Shown in pieces: positions 18,088 through 28,600 of a stretch of 64,000 bases of DNA. This stretch comes from Caballeronia concitans (GTDB lineage: Bacteria > Pseudomonadota > Gammaproteobacteria > Burkholderiales > Burkholderiaceae). The DNA lies in assembly GCF_001544615.1 (NCBI RefSeq), contig NZ_FCNV02000015.1:40108-104107 (forward strand), written 5' to 3'. The notes below the pieces were generated by a model, which made no database searches, was not told the DNA's origin, and saw nothing but the letters and a program-made list of their open reading frames with translations. Position 1 is the first letter of the stretch. The number at the start of each line of letters is the position of its first letter. The position numbers were made by a program, and so were the translations under genes.

Positions 18088-19413
18088 ATGAAATGCACGC
18101 CCTCGTTCCGTTCGATTTCGGCTGCGGCCATTCTGGCTTTCGGCGCCAGCACCGCGGCCCACGCCGCGACGGAAATCCAGTTCTGGCACGCCATGGAAGC
18201 CGCCCTCGGCGAGCGCGTGAACGACATTGCGAAGGACTTCAACGCGTCGCAGAGCGATTACACGATCGTCCCGGTCTTCAAGGGCACCTATGATCAGACG
18301 CTGGCGGCGGGCATCGCGGCGTATCGCAGCGGCAACGCGCCCGCGATCCTGCAAGTTTACGAAGTCGGCACCGCGACGATGATGCAGGCGAAGAAGGCCG
18401 TGCTCCCGGTCTCCGACGTGTTCAAGCAGGCGGGCGTGCCGCTCGACGAAAAGGCGTTCGTGCCGACCATCGCCGGCTACTACAGCGACGCGAAGACCGG
18501 CCATCTCATCTCGATGCCCTTCAACAGTTCCACGCCCGTCCTCTATTACAACAAGGAGGCGTTCAAGAAGGCCGGCCTCGATCCTAACCAGCCGCCGAAG
18601 ACCTGGGCCGATGTCGAAGCCGACGCGAAGAAGCTGAAGGCGGCGGGCTATTCGTGCGGGTATTCGTCGGGCTGGCAAAGCTGGATTCAGCTCGAGAACT
18701 ACAGCGCGTGGCACGCGGCGCCGTTCGCGTCGAAGAACAATGGCTTCGACGGACTCGACGCGAAACTCGAGTTCAACAAGCCGCTGCAGGTCGCGCATAT
18801 CCAGTTCCTGCAGAAGATGGCGAAGGAAGGCACGTTCACCTACGTGGGCCGCAAGGACGAGCCGGTCTCGAAGTTCTATAGCGGCGACTGCGGAATCATC
18901 ACGAACTCGTCGGGCTCGCGCGCGACCATCCAGAAGTACGCGAAGTTCGATTATGGCGTCGGCATGATGCCTTACGACGCGAGCGTGAAGGGCGCGCCGC
19001 AGAACGCGATCATCGGCGGCGCGAGTCTGTGGGTGCTGTCGGGCAAGGACCCGGCCGTGTACAAGGGCGTCGCGAAGTTCCTCGCGTATCTGGCGTCGCC
19101 CCAAGTCGCGGCGAAGTGGCATCAGGACACGGGTTATCTGCCCGTGACCACCGCCGCTTACGAACTCACGCAAAAGCAGGGCTTCTACGACAAGAACCCC
19201 GGCGCGGACATCGCCATCAAGCAGATGCTGAACAAGCCGCCGCTCGCCTACACGAAGGGCCTGCGTCTCGGCAACATGCCGCAGATTCGCACCATCGTCG
19301 ATGAAGAGCTGGAGCAGGTCTGGGCCGACAAGAAGACGCCGCAACAGGCGCTCGATTCTTCCGTGCAGCGCGGCGACGAACTGCTGCGCCGCTTCGAGAA
19401 GAGCGGCGGTTAA
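18088..19413 (+). CDS. ugpB: sn-glycerol-3-phosphate ABC transporter substrate-binding protein UgpB
   Basis: A 441-residue periplasmic binding protein of the extracellular solute-binding family 1. The signal peptide ends in AAHAA (about residue 24). The mature start EIQFWHAM and the lobe segments [15 protein letters not shown] and [15 protein letters not shown] are typical of UgpB, with Trp/Tyr/Ser residues that contact glycerol-3-phosphate or glycerophosphocholine in the family. AAGGAG (18074-18079) precedes the ATG. It is first in ugpBAEC-ugpQ. I looked for a Pho box upstream and found none I would trust. Confidence 0.95.
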   Translation: MKCTPSFRSISAAAILAFGASTAAHAATEIQFWHAMEAALGERVNDIAKDFNASQSDYTIVPVFKGTYDQTLAAGIAAYRSGNAPAILQVYEVGTATMMQAKKAVLPVSDVFKQAGVPLDEKAFVPTIAGYYSDAKTGHLISMPFNSSTPVLYYNKEAFKKAGLDPNQPPKTWADVEADAKKLKAAGYSCGYSSGWQSWIQLENYSAWHAAPFASKNNGFDGLDAKLEFNKPLQVAHIQFLQKMAKEGTFTYVGRKDEPVSKFYSGDCGIITNSSGSRATIQKYAKFDYGVGMMPYDASVKGAPQNAIIGGASLWVLSGKDPAVYKGVAKFLAYLASPQVAAKWHQDTGYLPVTTAAYELTQKQGFYDKNPGADIAIKQMLNKPPLAYTKGLRLGNMPQIRTIVDEELEQVWADKKTPQQALDSSVQRGDELLRRFEKSGG

Positions 19414-19482
19414 GCCGCGTCGAACGCCAACCTAAAGGCATGCGCCCGCGCCAAAATCGCGGGCGCCGTTCAGGACATACCG

Positions 19483-20367
19483 ATGGAAAAACGGTCTCGT
19501 TTCGACACGAGCGTGTTGCCGTATCTGCTCGTCGCGCCGCAGCTCGCGATCACCGCGCTCTTCTTTCTCTGGCCCGCGGGCGTCGCGCTCTGGCAGGCGA
19601 CGCAAAGCCAGGACGCCTTCGGCACGTCGAGCGAATTCGTCGGTCTCGCGAACTTCCGGCAGCTTTTCGCGGACCCGCTGTATCTGTCGTCGTTCAGTAC
19701 GACGATGATCTTCTGCGCGCTCGTCACCGTGTCCGGCCTCGCGATTTCGCTGCTGCTCGCCGCGTGCGCGGATCGCGTGACGCGCGGCGCGAAGGCGTAC
19801 CAGACGCTTTTGATCTGGCCGTATGCCGTCGCGCCCGCGATCGCGGCGGTGCTGTGGTCGTTCCTGTTCAATCCGAGCATCGGGCTCGTGACGTATGCGC
19901 TCGCGAAGCAGGGCGTCGTGTGGAATCACGCGCTCAACGGCACGCAGGCGATGTTTCTCGTGGTGCTCGCCTCCGTCTGGAAGCAGGTCAGCTATAACTT
20001 CCTGTTCTTCTACGCCGGCTTGCAGGCGATTCCGCAATCGCTGATCGAAGCCGCCGCCATCGACGGCGCCGGTCCCGTGCGACGCTTCTTCGGCATCGCG
20101 CTGCCGCTCTTGTCGCCAACGAGCTTCTTCCTGCTGGTCGTCAATCTCGTCTACGCGTTCTTCGATACCTTCCCCGTCATCGATGCCGCCACCGGCGGCG
20201 GCCCCGCGCAATCGACCAAGACGCTCATCTACAAGATCTTCGCGGAAGGCTTCCAGGGACTCGACATCGGCAGCTCGGGCGCGCAGTCGGTCGTGCTGAT
20301 GGTGATCGTCATCGCGCTGACCATCGTGCAATTCCGCTTCGTCGAACGCAGGGTGCAATATTCATGA
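19483..20367 (+). CDS. ugpA: sn-glycerol-3-phosphate ABC transporter permease UgpA
   Basis: A 294-residue MalF-type permease with about six membrane helices. The EAA loop, ready for docking on UgpC, reads [20 protein letters not shown] at about residues 187-206. The ATG at 19483 has AGGA at 19472-19475. The gene overlaps ugpE by 4 bases. Confidence 0.95.
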   Translation: MEKRSRFDTSVLPYLLVAPQLAITALFFLWPAGVALWQATQSQDAFGTSSEFVGLANFRQLFADPLYLSSFSTTMIFCALVTVSGLAISLLLAACADRVTRGAKAYQTLLIWPYAVAPAIAAVLWSFLFNPSIGLVTYALAKQGVVWNHALNGTQAMFLVVLASVWKQVSYNFLFFYAGLQAIPQSLIEAAAIDGAGPVRRFFGIALPLLSPTSFFLLVVNLVYAFFDTFPVIDAATGGGPAQSTKTLIYKIFAEGFQGLDIGSSGAQSVVLMVIVIALTIVQFRFVERRVQYS

Positions 20368-21209
20368 TCGAAAACCGTCGCGGCTTCGATATCTTCTGTC
20401 ACGCGGTGCTGATTCTCGGCGTCGCGCTGATCGTCTTTCCGGTGTACGTCGCGTTCTGCGCGGCCTCGATGAACGCGAAAGAAGTGTTCAGCGTCCCGCT
20501 TTCGCTGATCCCGAGCACGCATCTCTTCGAGAACATCGCGCATATATGGAGCTACGGCAGCGGCAATGCGGCCGCGCCGTTCGGGCGCATGCTCGTCAAC
20601 AGCCTCGTGATGGCGCTCGTGATTGCCATCGGCAAGATCGCGGTGTCGATCATCTCGGCGTATGCCATCGTCTTCTTCCGTTTCCCGATGAAGAACCTCG
20701 CGTTCTGGCTGATCTTCATCACGCTGATGCTGCCCGTCGAAGTGCGCATCTTTCCGACGGTGCAAGTCGTATCGTCGATGCATCTCGTCAACACGTACGC
20801 CGGCCTCACGCTGCCGCTGATCGCATCCGCGACGGCGACGTTCCTCTTCCGCCAGTTCTTCATGACGCTGCCCGACGAGCTGATGGAAGCGGCGCGCATC
20901 GACGGCGCGGGGCCGCTGCGCTTTTTCTGGGACGTGGTGCTGCCGCTCTCGAAGACGAACATCGCGGCGCTATTCGTCATTACCTTTATCTACGGCTGGA
21001 ACCAGTACCTCTGGCCGATTCTCATCACCAATCAGCAGTCGCTGCAAACGGCGGTGGTCGGCATCAAGAGCATGATCGCCTCGGGCGATACCGCGACCGA
21101 ATGGCATCTCGTGATGACTGCGACGCTGCTCGCGATGCTGCCGCCGCTCGTCGTCGTGCTGACGATGCAGCGCTGGTTCGTGCGCGGTCTCGTGGACGCG
21201 GAAAAGTAA
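20364..21209 (+). CDS. ugpE: sn-glycerol-3-phosphate ABC transporter permease UgpE
   Basis: A 281-residue MalG-type permease that pairs with UgpA. It has six predicted membrane helices and the EAA motif [20 protein letters not shown] at about residues 174-193. Its start overlaps the ugpA stop (ATGA), indicating coupled translation. Confidence 0.95.
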   Translation: MIENRRGFDIFCHAVLILGVALIVFPVYVAFCAASMNAKEVFSVPLSLIPSTHLFENIAHIWSYGSGNAAAPFGRMLVNSLVMALVIAIGKIAVSIISAYAIVFFRFPMKNLAFWLIFITLMLPVEVRIFPTVQVVSSMHLVNTYAGLTLPLIASATATFLFRQFFMTLPDELMEAARIDGAGPLRFFWDVVLPLSKTNIAALFVITFIYGWNQYLWPILITNQQSLQTAVVGIKSMIASGDTATEWHLVMTATLLAMLPPLVVVLTMQRWFVRGLVDAEK

Positions 21210-21227
21210 AAGGGAGAGCGGGGATCA

Positions 21228-22322
21228 ATGGCTGCGCTGACACTCAAAGGCGTCAAGAAGACTTACGACGGCACGCAATTCGTGCTGCACGGCATCGATG
21301 TAGCCGTCAACGACGGCGAGTTCGTCGTGATGGTGGGACCGTCCGGCTGCGGCAAGTCGACGCTTCTGCGCATGGTCGCGGGGCTCGAAAGCGTGTCGGA
21401 AGGCACGATCGAGATCGGCGGCAAGGTCGTGAACAAGCTGGAACCGAAAGATCGCGATATCGCGATGGTCTTTCAGAATTACGCACTTTATCCGCACATG
21501 AGCGTCGCGCAGAATATGGCTTATGCGCTCAAGATCGGCGGTGTGGATCGCGGGACAATCGAGAGCCGCGTGGCGAACGCCGCGCGCATTCTGGAACTGG
21601 AGCATCTGCTCGCGCGCAAGCCGCGCGAGTTGTCGGGCGGGCAGCGGCAGCGCGTCGCAATGGGACGCGCCATCGTGCGCGAACCGGCCGTGTTTCTGTT
21701 CGACGAACCGCTGTCGAATCTGGATGCGAAACTGCGCGTGCAAATGCGCCTTGAGATTCAGCGGCTGCACGCGCGTCTCGCGACCACGAGCCTGTACGTC
21801 ACGCACGACCAGATCGAGGCCATGACGCTCGCGCAGCGTGTCATCGTGATGAACAAGGGCCACGCGGAGCAGATCGGCGCGCCGACCGACGTGTACGAGC
21901 GCCCGGCAACCGTGTTCGTGGCGAGCTTTATCGGATCGCCGGCCATGAATCTGCTCGAAGGCCGCCTGTCCGAAGACGGTTCGGTGTTCGAAGTAGCGGG
22001 CGGCGGGCCGAAGCTGCCGGTCGCGGGCGCGGGCAACGTGAGCCATGCCGGCAGCGCGATGAACGGGCGCGAGTGGATCGTCGGCATTCGGCCGGAGCAC
22101 ATGACGCCCGGCAACAGCGAGGCCGCGCAAGCCGTGCTCGAAGTCGATTCGGCGGAACTGCTCGGCGCGGACAATCTCGCGCACGGCAAGTGGGGCAAGC
22201 ATGACGTGGCGGCGCGCCTGCCGCATGCGCATCGGCCGGTGCGCGGCGAGAAGCTGGTTGTATCGGTGCCGGCGCAGCATCTGCATTTTTTCGATCCGGC
22301 CACCGGGCTGCGCGCGAACTGA
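21228..22322 (+). CDS. ugpC: sn-glycerol-3-phosphate import ATP-binding protein UgpC
   Basis: A 364-residue MalK-type ATPase. Walker [10 protein letters not shown] is at 37-45, the signature LSGGQ at 135-139 and Walker B FLFDEP at 156-161, followed by an H-loop in YVTHDQ. Residues 235-364 form the C-terminal OB/TOBE regulatory domain, which in E. coli UgpC senses phosphate or carbon state. It lies 18 bases after ugpE. Confidence 0.96.
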   Translation: MAALTLKGVKKTYDGTQFVLHGIDVAVNDGEFVVMVGPSGCGKSTLLRMVAGLESVSEGTIEIGGKVVNKLEPKDRDIAMVFQNYALYPHMSVAQNMAYALKIGGVDRGTIESRVANAARILELEHLLARKPRELSGGQRQRVAMGRAIVREPAVFLFDEPLSNLDAKLRVQMRLEIQRLHARLATTSLYVTHDQIEAMTLAQRVIVMNKGHAEQIGAPTDVYERPATVFVASFIGSPAMNLLEGRLSEDGSVFEVAGGGPKLPVAGAGNVSHAGSAMNGREWIVGIRPEHMTPGNSEAAQAVLEVDSAELLGADNLAHGKWGKHDVAARLPHAHRPVRGEKLVVSVPAQHLHFFDPATGLRAN

Positions 22323-22335
22323 AGGAGGCTTTGAC

Positions 22336-23091
22336 ATGAGAACCTGGCCTTATCCCGCCATCGTCGCGCATCGCGGCGGCGGCAAGCTCGCGCCGGAGAA
22401 CACGCTGGAAGGCATCGACACGGGCGCGCGTTTCGGTCTCAAGATGATCGAGTTCGATGCCAAGCTGTCCGCCGACGATGTCGTGTTCCTGCTGCATGAC
22501 GACGACGTGGATCGCACGTCGAACGGGCAGGGCGCGGCGAAGTCGATGACTTACGCGCAATTGCGCGCGCTCGACGCCGGCGCGTGGTTCGGAAAGGAAT
22601 TCGCGGGCGCGCATATGCCCACGCTTGCCGAAGTGCGCGAGCGATGCGCTTTGCTCAACATGGCCGCGAACATCGAGATCAAGCCGTGCCCGGGGCGCGA
22701 AGTGGAAACGGGCGAACGCGTGGCGCGCGAGGCGGCGCGCCTCTGGAACGATGCGGAGCCCGAACCGCTGTTGTCGTCGTTTTCATATGCGGCGTTGGAG
22801 GCCGCGCGCGACGCCGCGCCGACGCTCCCGCGCGGCATGTTGTACGAGCGCGTGCCGGCGGACTGGCGTGCGCAGACCGCCGCGCTCGGTTGCGTGTCGC
22901 TGCATGCGGACCATCGTTCGCTCGATGAGAACCTCGTGCGCGAGATCAAGGACGCCGGATTGCGCGTCCTCGCCTACACGGTGAACGAGCCGGAGCGGGC
23001 GCGGCTCATCGCGCGATGGGGCGTCGATGCAATCTGTACGGATCGCATCGACATCATCGGCGCGGATTTTCTGAACGATGCGTCGAAGTGA
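22336..23091 (+). CDS. ugpQ: Glycerophosphodiester phosphodiesterase UgpQ
   Basis: A 251-residue GDPD-family TIM-barrel enzyme cleaving glycerophosphodiesters to glycerol-3-phosphate and an alcohol. Catalytic and metal residues are visible in IVAHRGGGKLAPENT (His-Arg and Glu) and in LLHDDDVDRTSNG. There is no signal peptide, so it is the cytoplasmic type acting on substrates imported by UgpBAEC. AAGGAGG (22322-22328) precedes the ATG, 13 bases after ugpC. It converges on a minus-strand gene 7 bases away. Confidence 0.95.
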   Translation: MRTWPYPAIVAHRGGGKLAPENTLEGIDTGARFGLKMIEFDAKLSADDVVFLLHDDDVDRTSNGQGAAKSMTYAQLRALDAGAWFGKEFAGAHMPTLAEVRERCALLNMAANIEIKPCPGREVETGERVAREAARLWNDAEPEPLLSSFSYAALEAARDAAPTLPRGMLYERVPADWRAQTAALGCVSLHADHRSLDENLVREIKDAGLRVLAYTVNEPERARLIARWGVDAICTDRIDIIGADFLNDASK

Positions 23092-23098
23092 CCGCGCG

Positions 23099-23476
23099 TC
23101 AGCGGGCGCGGGCGAGCAGGATGCCCGCGACCAGCGCCAGGCCGCCGACGATCGCGATGGTTTGCCACGGCCTGTCGTGCAGATAGGCGTCGGCGTCGTC
23201 GAGTGCGGCGGCGGCGCGCTCGCGGACGGCGGCTTGCGTGCCGCTCAGTCGCGCGCGGGCGGAATCGATTTGATCGCTGATGCGCGAGCGCAGTGCGGCG
23301 GCGTCAGCGGACGCGCCGTCCGACAGCGCTTCTTCGAGTTCGGAGAGCAGGGCGCGCAGTTCGACGCCGATATCCTCGGCTGCTTCGCGGCCATGACGCG
23401 CCATGCGGCGTGCGCGGCGGCTCGTGCTGTTCCATGAATCTCCGATGGCGTCTCGCGTGTTGGGCAGTGCGTTCAT
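23099..23476 (-). CDS. Membrane-anchored ElaB/YqjD/DUF883-type protein
   Basis: A 125-residue protein with the ElaB/YqjD layout: a long charged amphipathic helical region (residues about 15-100, rich in Arg, Glu, Ala), then one C-terminal membrane helix (IAIVGGLALVAGILLA) ending in ARAR. The E. coli homologues tie ribosomes to the inner membrane in stationary phase. The ATG at 23476 has GGAG (CTCC at 23483-23486) 6 bases upstream; the open frame extends further but that part looks non-coding. It stands alone. Confidence 0.85.
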   Translation of the reverse strand: MNALPNTRDAIGDSWNSTSRRARRMARHGREAAEDIGVELRALLSELEEALSDGASADAAALRSRISDQIDSARARLSGTQAAVRERAAAALDDADAYLHDRPWQTIAIVGGLALVAGILLARAR

Positions 23477-23660
23477 AGTTCGCTCCGTCGATGGATGAAT
23501 CGTGGATGGAGGTGCCCGCGAATATCGCGGGGAAGGTGTCTTGAGCAAGTTGAATGCCGGGGCGGCTGTTGCCCGCTGCAAACGCACGTGCGGCGACCGT
23601 CATGCGTAATTACTGCGGCGTCTCGCGCGCTCGGCGAGTCAGATTTACAAGGCGCGTGTA

Positions 23661-23700
23661 AAACAAAACGCCGCTATGCAGCATGGCATAACGGCGTTTC
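23661..23700 (-). terminator. Rho-independent terminator after ompW
   Basis: On the minus strand AAACGCCG...TATGC pairs with GCATA...CGGCGTTT across a short loop and is followed by TTGTTTT. It lies 43 bases beyond the ompW stop codon. Confidence 0.75.
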
Positions 23701-23742
23701 GTGGAGTCGCAATTCGGTACCGGCGCGTGGCCGCATGTGATA

Positions 23743-24468
23743 TCAAAAGCGATAGCCTACGCGCAGGTACGTCACGATCGGGTTGATGGTGATCTTTGCC
23801 TGCGACTGAACGTTGAGTGTGCCGACCGGCGTTTGCGCTTGCGTGCTCAGCTTGGCCGTTGCCTTCAACGGAATGAACGAGACGGAAAAACCCGCGAACC
23901 AGTGCTCCGTGAAATTGTAGACAGCGCCGACATTAAAGACCGGCGCCCACGAACTATCCGTATCGACCGTGGTCGGACCATGCAGAACGGAGCCTTCGAA
24001 CGCCGTGTTGTTGATTTGCGCGTCGGTGAACCAGGTGCGCGTCACGCCCACGCCGACGAACGGGCGAAACTTGGCCTGCGGTTCATTAAAGAAGTATTTG
24101 AAAAGCAGCGTTGGGCTCCATTGCTTCGCGCTGCCGATCTTGCCGTACCGCGAGAGCGTTCCCGTTCCGTTGAGGTCGAACGTGGGCGGAATGCCAATTT
24201 CGAATTCAGTGGCGATGTGGTCGGTGACGAAGTAGCCGAGCGTGAAGCCTGCCGTATCCGCGCTGCTGATGCCGGCGCCCGTACCCGGCACGCTGATATT
24301 GACGGGAGATCCGCCTACACTTGTTTCTTTGAGCGGACCGCTGCTGTCCTGTGGGGCGAAGTGAAACCAGCCTGCCGTTGCATAAATGGACCCAGCCGAT
24401 TGTGCCTGTGCCGCCGTGGACACACACGCCAATGCTGCGATCCCCGTTACGACTTGTTTTATTTTCAA
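23743..24468 (-). CDS. ompW: OmpW-family outer-membrane beta-barrel protein
   Basis: A 241-residue outer-membrane protein. The signal peptide ends in AAQAQS. Eight alternating beta strands follow, with OmpW features: DTAGFTLGYFVTDHIATE, LFKYFFNEPQAKFRPFVGVGV, FNVGAVYNFTEHWFAG and a C-terminal VGYRF ending in phenylalanine, the barrel-insertion signal. The start codon is TTG at 24468 on this strand, supported by AGGAGGAG (CTCCTCCT at 24475-24482) 6 bases upstream and by the signal peptide beginning there. Family role: small channel for hydrophobic compounds, often stress-regulated. A terminator follows. Confidence 0.92.
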   Translation of the reverse strand: MKIKQVVTGIAALACVSTAAQAQSAGSIYATAGWFHFAPQDSSGPLKETSVGGSPVNISVPGTGAGISSADTAGFTLGYFVTDHIATEFEIGIPPTFDLNGTGTLSRYGKIGSAKQWSPTLLFKYFFNEPQAKFRPFVGVGVTRTWFTDAQINNTAFEGSVLHGPTTVDTDSSWAPVFNVGAVYNFTEHWFAGFSVSFIPLKATAKLSTQAQTPVGTLNVQSQAKITINPIVTYLRVGYRF

Positions 24469-24494
24469 TTTGTGCTCCTCCTGAAAGCACGCCC

Positions 24495-24523
24495 ATTATG
24501 AACACAACGTTTCAATCTAACCA
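24495..24523 (-). promoter_or_regulatory. Candidate ompW promoter
   Basis: The minus strand shows a -10 CATAAT (ATTATG at 24495-24500), 27 bases from the TTG start codon, with a weak TGGTTA (24518-24523) 17 bases upstream. Only the -10 is convincing. The rest of the 24469-24673 gap holds no gene. Confidence 0.35.
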
Positions 24524-24673
24524 TAGCGGTTCCGTAGAGCATTTTCCCTAGGTGGCAAGCGGCTTCGGAAACGCGTTGCACGGCGCTTGCATGCGCCTCG
24601 AACCCCGCCGCAGCGGCGTCTCCAGTCAGCCCCCGAACGGGGTAACACAAACGCGACCAACGGAATATCCAGA

Positions 24674-25381
24674 ATGGCACGGCTTGCACGACTCTACGTT
24701 CCCGAACAGCCGCAGCATGTCATCCTGCGTGGTCTCGACCAGCAACCTGCCTTCGTCGACGACCAGGACTACGAGCTTTTCATCGACTGCTTGAGGACGG
24801 CTTCACGCGATCATCACCTTTCCATTCATGCCTACGCGCTGATGCCGCAGGCCGTGCATCTGCTCGTGACGCCGCGCGACGAGGCCAGCCTGCCGAAGGC
24901 GATGCAGGCGGTCGGACGTCGATACGTCGCGCACTTCAACCGGCGTTACATGCGGCGCGGCACGCTGTGGGAAGGACGCTATCGCGCGACGGTCATCGAA
25001 GGCGAGCGCTATTTCCTGCTCGCGACGCGCGTCGTCGAAATGGCGCCTGTCCGCGCGCAGCTCGCAGCGGCGCCGCAGGACTACAAGTGGTCGAGCTACC
25101 GGCATCACATCGGCGTGACGCTCGATCCGCTCATCACCGATCACCCGCTTTTCTGGTCGCTCGGCAACACGCCCTTCGAGCGTCAGCACGCGTACAGGGA
25201 ACTGTGCGAGCAGCCGCTCGACGAACGCGAGACCACGCGTCTCCTCCAGGCCACGCTCAAAGGCTGGGTGCTCGGCAGCGATGCCTACCGCGAATGGGCG
25301 TCGCGGGCGGCGAACCGGCGCGTGTCGCCGTTGCCGCGCGGGCGTCCACGCAAAGTCCGGGAAACGCCGCAAGCCCAGTAG
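24674..25381 (+). CDS. Y1-transposase-like (REP-associated, IS200-type fold) protein with degenerate active site
   Basis: A 235-residue protein with the Y1_Tnp fold seen in RAYT proteins: the start RLYVPEQPQHVILRG, then SIHAYALMPQAVHLLVTP, MRRGTLWEGRYRA, and EMAPVRAQL. The usual family motif is MPNHVHLL; here it reads MPQAVHLL, so the first His of the HUH metal pair is Ala60. The usual YIxxNPVRA reads VVEMAPVRA, losing the Tyr (Val120) and Asn. It therefore looks unable to cut DNA. No terminal repeats or target duplications are visible. It lies 316 bases before gltB on the same strand. An in-frame upstream ATG at 24587 exists, but the family N-terminus fits 24674. Confidence 0.8.
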   Translation: MARLARLYVPEQPQHVILRGLDQQPAFVDDQDYELFIDCLRTASRDHHLSIHAYALMPQAVHLLVTPRDEASLPKAMQAVGRRYVAHFNRRYMRRGTLWEGRYRATVIEGERYFLLATRVVEMAPVRAQLAAAPQDYKWSSYRHHIGVTLDPLITDHPLFWSLGNTPFERQHAYRELCEQPLDERETTRLLQATLKGWVLGSDAYREWASRAANRRVSPLPRGRPRKVRETPQAQ

Positions 25382-25697
25382 GGATAAGGCGCCTGGCGGC
25401 AAGGACACCAACGAACGGCGTCTCGTGTTTGGCGAACGCCGTTTATTTTCGGCTCGCATTGATATGGCACTTATTTATTGGGGCGCTTTTGCACCATAAC
25501 CATAATAGGTGCCGGATCATCATGTTTTATTTGCCATCGCTTTGATTCGTCGCGTATATTTCGATTTCCGGCGGTTTTGCGGTGCAGCGCGTCATAGCGC
25601 ACCCGCCTCGCGGCGCGCGATCAGCGAATCGCGCCGCGGGCAACAGAAAAACGATTCAACGGCCGAGTCGGCCCCTCACAGTAGAGACGGTGTCCCC
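25382..25697 (+). promoter_or_regulatory. gltB upstream region with candidate promoter and inverted repeat
   Basis: 316 bases without a gene, markedly AT-rich at 25440-25560. A candidate sigma-70 promoter reads TTGGGG (25478-25483), a 17-base spacer, CATAAT (25501-25506). The -10 lies inside an inverted repeat GCACC (25491-25495) / GGTGC (25508-25512), a possible operator. The gltB frame is open back to 25509, but that part has no family resemblance. Confidence 0.45.
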
Positions 25698-28600
25698 ATG
25701 AACGATCATCAGCAGCCGGCAGCCGGTTCGCTTCCCGCCGCGCAGGGCATGTACGACCCTGCCAACGAACATGACGCTTGCGGCGTCGGCTTCGTCGCCC
25801 ATATCAAGGGCAAGAAAAGCCACGAGATCATTCAGCAGGGTCTCAAGATTCTTGAGAACCTCGATCACCGGGGCGCGGTCGGCGCAGACCCGCTGATGGG
25901 CGACGGCGCCGGCATCCTGATTCAGGTGCCGGACGGCTTCTATCGCGAGGAGATGGCCAAGCAGGGTGTGACGCTGCCGCCCGCCGGCGAATACGGCGTC
26001 GGCATGATCTTCCTGCCGAAGGAACACGCGTCGCGTCTCGCGTGCGAGCAGGAACTCGAACGCACGGTGAAGGCCGAAGGCCAGGTCGTGCTCGGCTGGC
26101 GCGACGTGCCCGTCGACGGCAACATGCCGATTTCACCCGCCGTGAAGGCGAGCGAGCCGCTCATCCGCATGATCTTCATCGGGCGCGGCAAGGACATCGT
26201 CGTGACGGATGCGCTCGAGCGCAAGCTGTACATCATCCGCAAGACGGCAAGCCATCGCATTCAGGCGCTCAAGCTCAAGCACGGCAAGGAATACTTCGTG
26301 CCGTCGATGTCCTCGCGCACGGTCGTCTACAAGGGCCTGCTGCTGGCCGGTCAGGTCGGCGTGTACTACCGCGACTTGCAGGACGAGCGCGTCGTCTCCG
26401 CGCTCGCGCTCGTGCACCAGCGCTTCTCGACCAACACGTTCCCGGCGTGGGAACTCGCGCACCCGTATCGCATGATCGCGCACAACGGTGAAATCAACAC
26501 CGTGAAGGGCAACGTCAACTGGCTGAACGCGCGCACCGGCGCGATCGCATCGTACGTGCTCGGCGACGACCTGCCGAAGCTCTGGCCGCTGATCTATCCG
26601 GGCCAGTCGGACACCGCTTCGTTCGACAACTGTCTCGAACTGCTGGTGATGGCCGGCTACCCGCTCGTCCACGCAATGATGATGATGATCCCGGAAGCCT
26701 GGGAACAGCACACGCTGATGGACGAGAACCGCCGCGCGTTCTACGAATATCACGCCGCGATGATGGAGCCGTGGGACGGCCCCGCCGCGATCGCGTTCAC
26801 GGACGGCCGCCAGATCGGCGCGACGCTGGACCGCAACGGCCTGCGTCCGGCGCGTTATCTCGTGACCGACGACGATCTCGTGATCCTCGCGTCGGAATCC
26901 GGCGTGCTGCCGATTCCCGAATCGAAGATCGTGAAGAAGTGGCGTCTGCAGCCGGGCAAGATGTTCCTGATCGACATGGAGCAGGGCCGCATCATCGAGG
27001 ACAAGGAGCTCAAGGACAACCTCGCGAACGCGAAGCCGTACAAGAGCTGGATCGACGCCGTGCGCATCAAGCTCGACGAGATCGAGCCGAAGGCCGAGGA
27101 CGTCGAAACGCAGCGCCGCGAGGCCGCCGCGCTGCTCGACCGTCAGCAGGCGTTCGGCTACACGCAAGAGGACGTGAAGTTCCTGATGGCGCCGATGGCG
27201 CAATCGGGCGAGGAAGCGATCGGCTCGATGGGCAACGACTCGCCGCTCGCGGTCATGTCCAGCAAGAACAAGACGCTGTATCACTACTTCAAGCAGTTGT
27301 TCGCGCAAGTGACGAACCCGCCGATCGATCCGATCCGCGAGAACATGGTGATGTCGCTCGTCTCGTTCATCGGGCCGAAGCCGAACCTGCTCGACACCAT
27401 CAACATCAACCCGACGATGCGCCTCGAAGTGTCGCAGCCCGTGCTCGACTTCAAGGACATCGCGAAGATCCGCGCGATCGATACGTACACCGGCGGCAAG
27501 TTCCGCTCGTACGAACTGAGCATCTGCTATCCGGCGGCGTGGGGCAAGGAAGGCGTGGAAGCGCGCATCGCGTCGCTGTGCGCCGAAGCCGTCGATGCCG
27601 TGAAGTCCGGCTACAACATCCTGATCGTGTCGGACCGCAAGATGGACCGCGATAACGTCGCGATTCCGGCGCTGCTCGCCACGTCCGCGATCCACACGCA
27701 CCTCGTGCAGCACGGCCTGCGCACGAGCACGGGTCTCGTCGTGGAAACGGGTTCGGCGCGCGAGACGCATCACTTCGCGCTGCTCGCGGGCTACGGCGCG
27801 GAAGCCGTGCATCCGTACCTCGCGCTGGAAACGCTCGCCAACATGGCCGAAGGGCTGAAGGGCGATCTCTCGGCGGACAAGGCCATCTACAACTTCACGA
27901 AGGCAGTCGGCAAGGGCCTGCACAAGGTCATGTCGAAGATGGGCATTTCCACTTACATGTCCTACACCGGCGCGCAGATTTTCGAGGCGGTCGGCCTGTC
28001 GTCGGATCTCGTGGAGAAGTATTTCAAGGGCACGGCGTCGAAGGTCGGCGGCATCGGCATCTTCGAAGTGGCCGAGGAAGCCATTCGCCTGCATCGCGAG
28101 GCGTTCGGCGACAACCCGGTCCTCGCCAACATGCTCGATGCGGGCGGCGAGTACGCGTACCGCGTGCGCGGCGAAGAGCACATGTGGACGCCGGATGCGA
28201 TCGCCAAGCTGCAACATTCGGCGCGCAGCAATTCGTACCAGACGTACAAGGAATACGCGCATCTGATCAACGACCAGACGCGCCGTCACATGACGTTCCG
28301 TGGTCTCTTCGAGTTCAGGCTCGATCCGGCGAAGGCCATTCCGCTCGACGAAGTGGAATCGGCGAAGGACATCGTGAAGCGCTTCGCGACCGGCGCGATG
28401 TCGCTCGGCTCGATCAGCACGGAAGCGCACGCCACGCTCGCGGTCGCGATGAACCGCATCGGCGGCAAGTCGAACACCGGCGAAGGCGGCGAGGACGAAA
28501 CGCGTTATCGCAACGAACTGCGCGGCATTCCGATCAAGAACGGCGACACGCTGCAATCGATCATCGGCAAGGAAGTCGTCACCGACATCCCGCTGAAGGA

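Noticed and set aside
25459-25513. Sigma-54 promoter or NtrC site before gltB (TGGCAC and TTGCACC-like pieces)
   Set aside because: The spacing to a GC-type -12 element is wrong and the GCACC/GGTGC arms are 12 bases apart, not the NtrC spacing.
24469-25697. A complete insertion sequence around the Y1-like gene
   Set aside because: No terminal hairpins or target-site duplication were found, and the active-site residues are lost.
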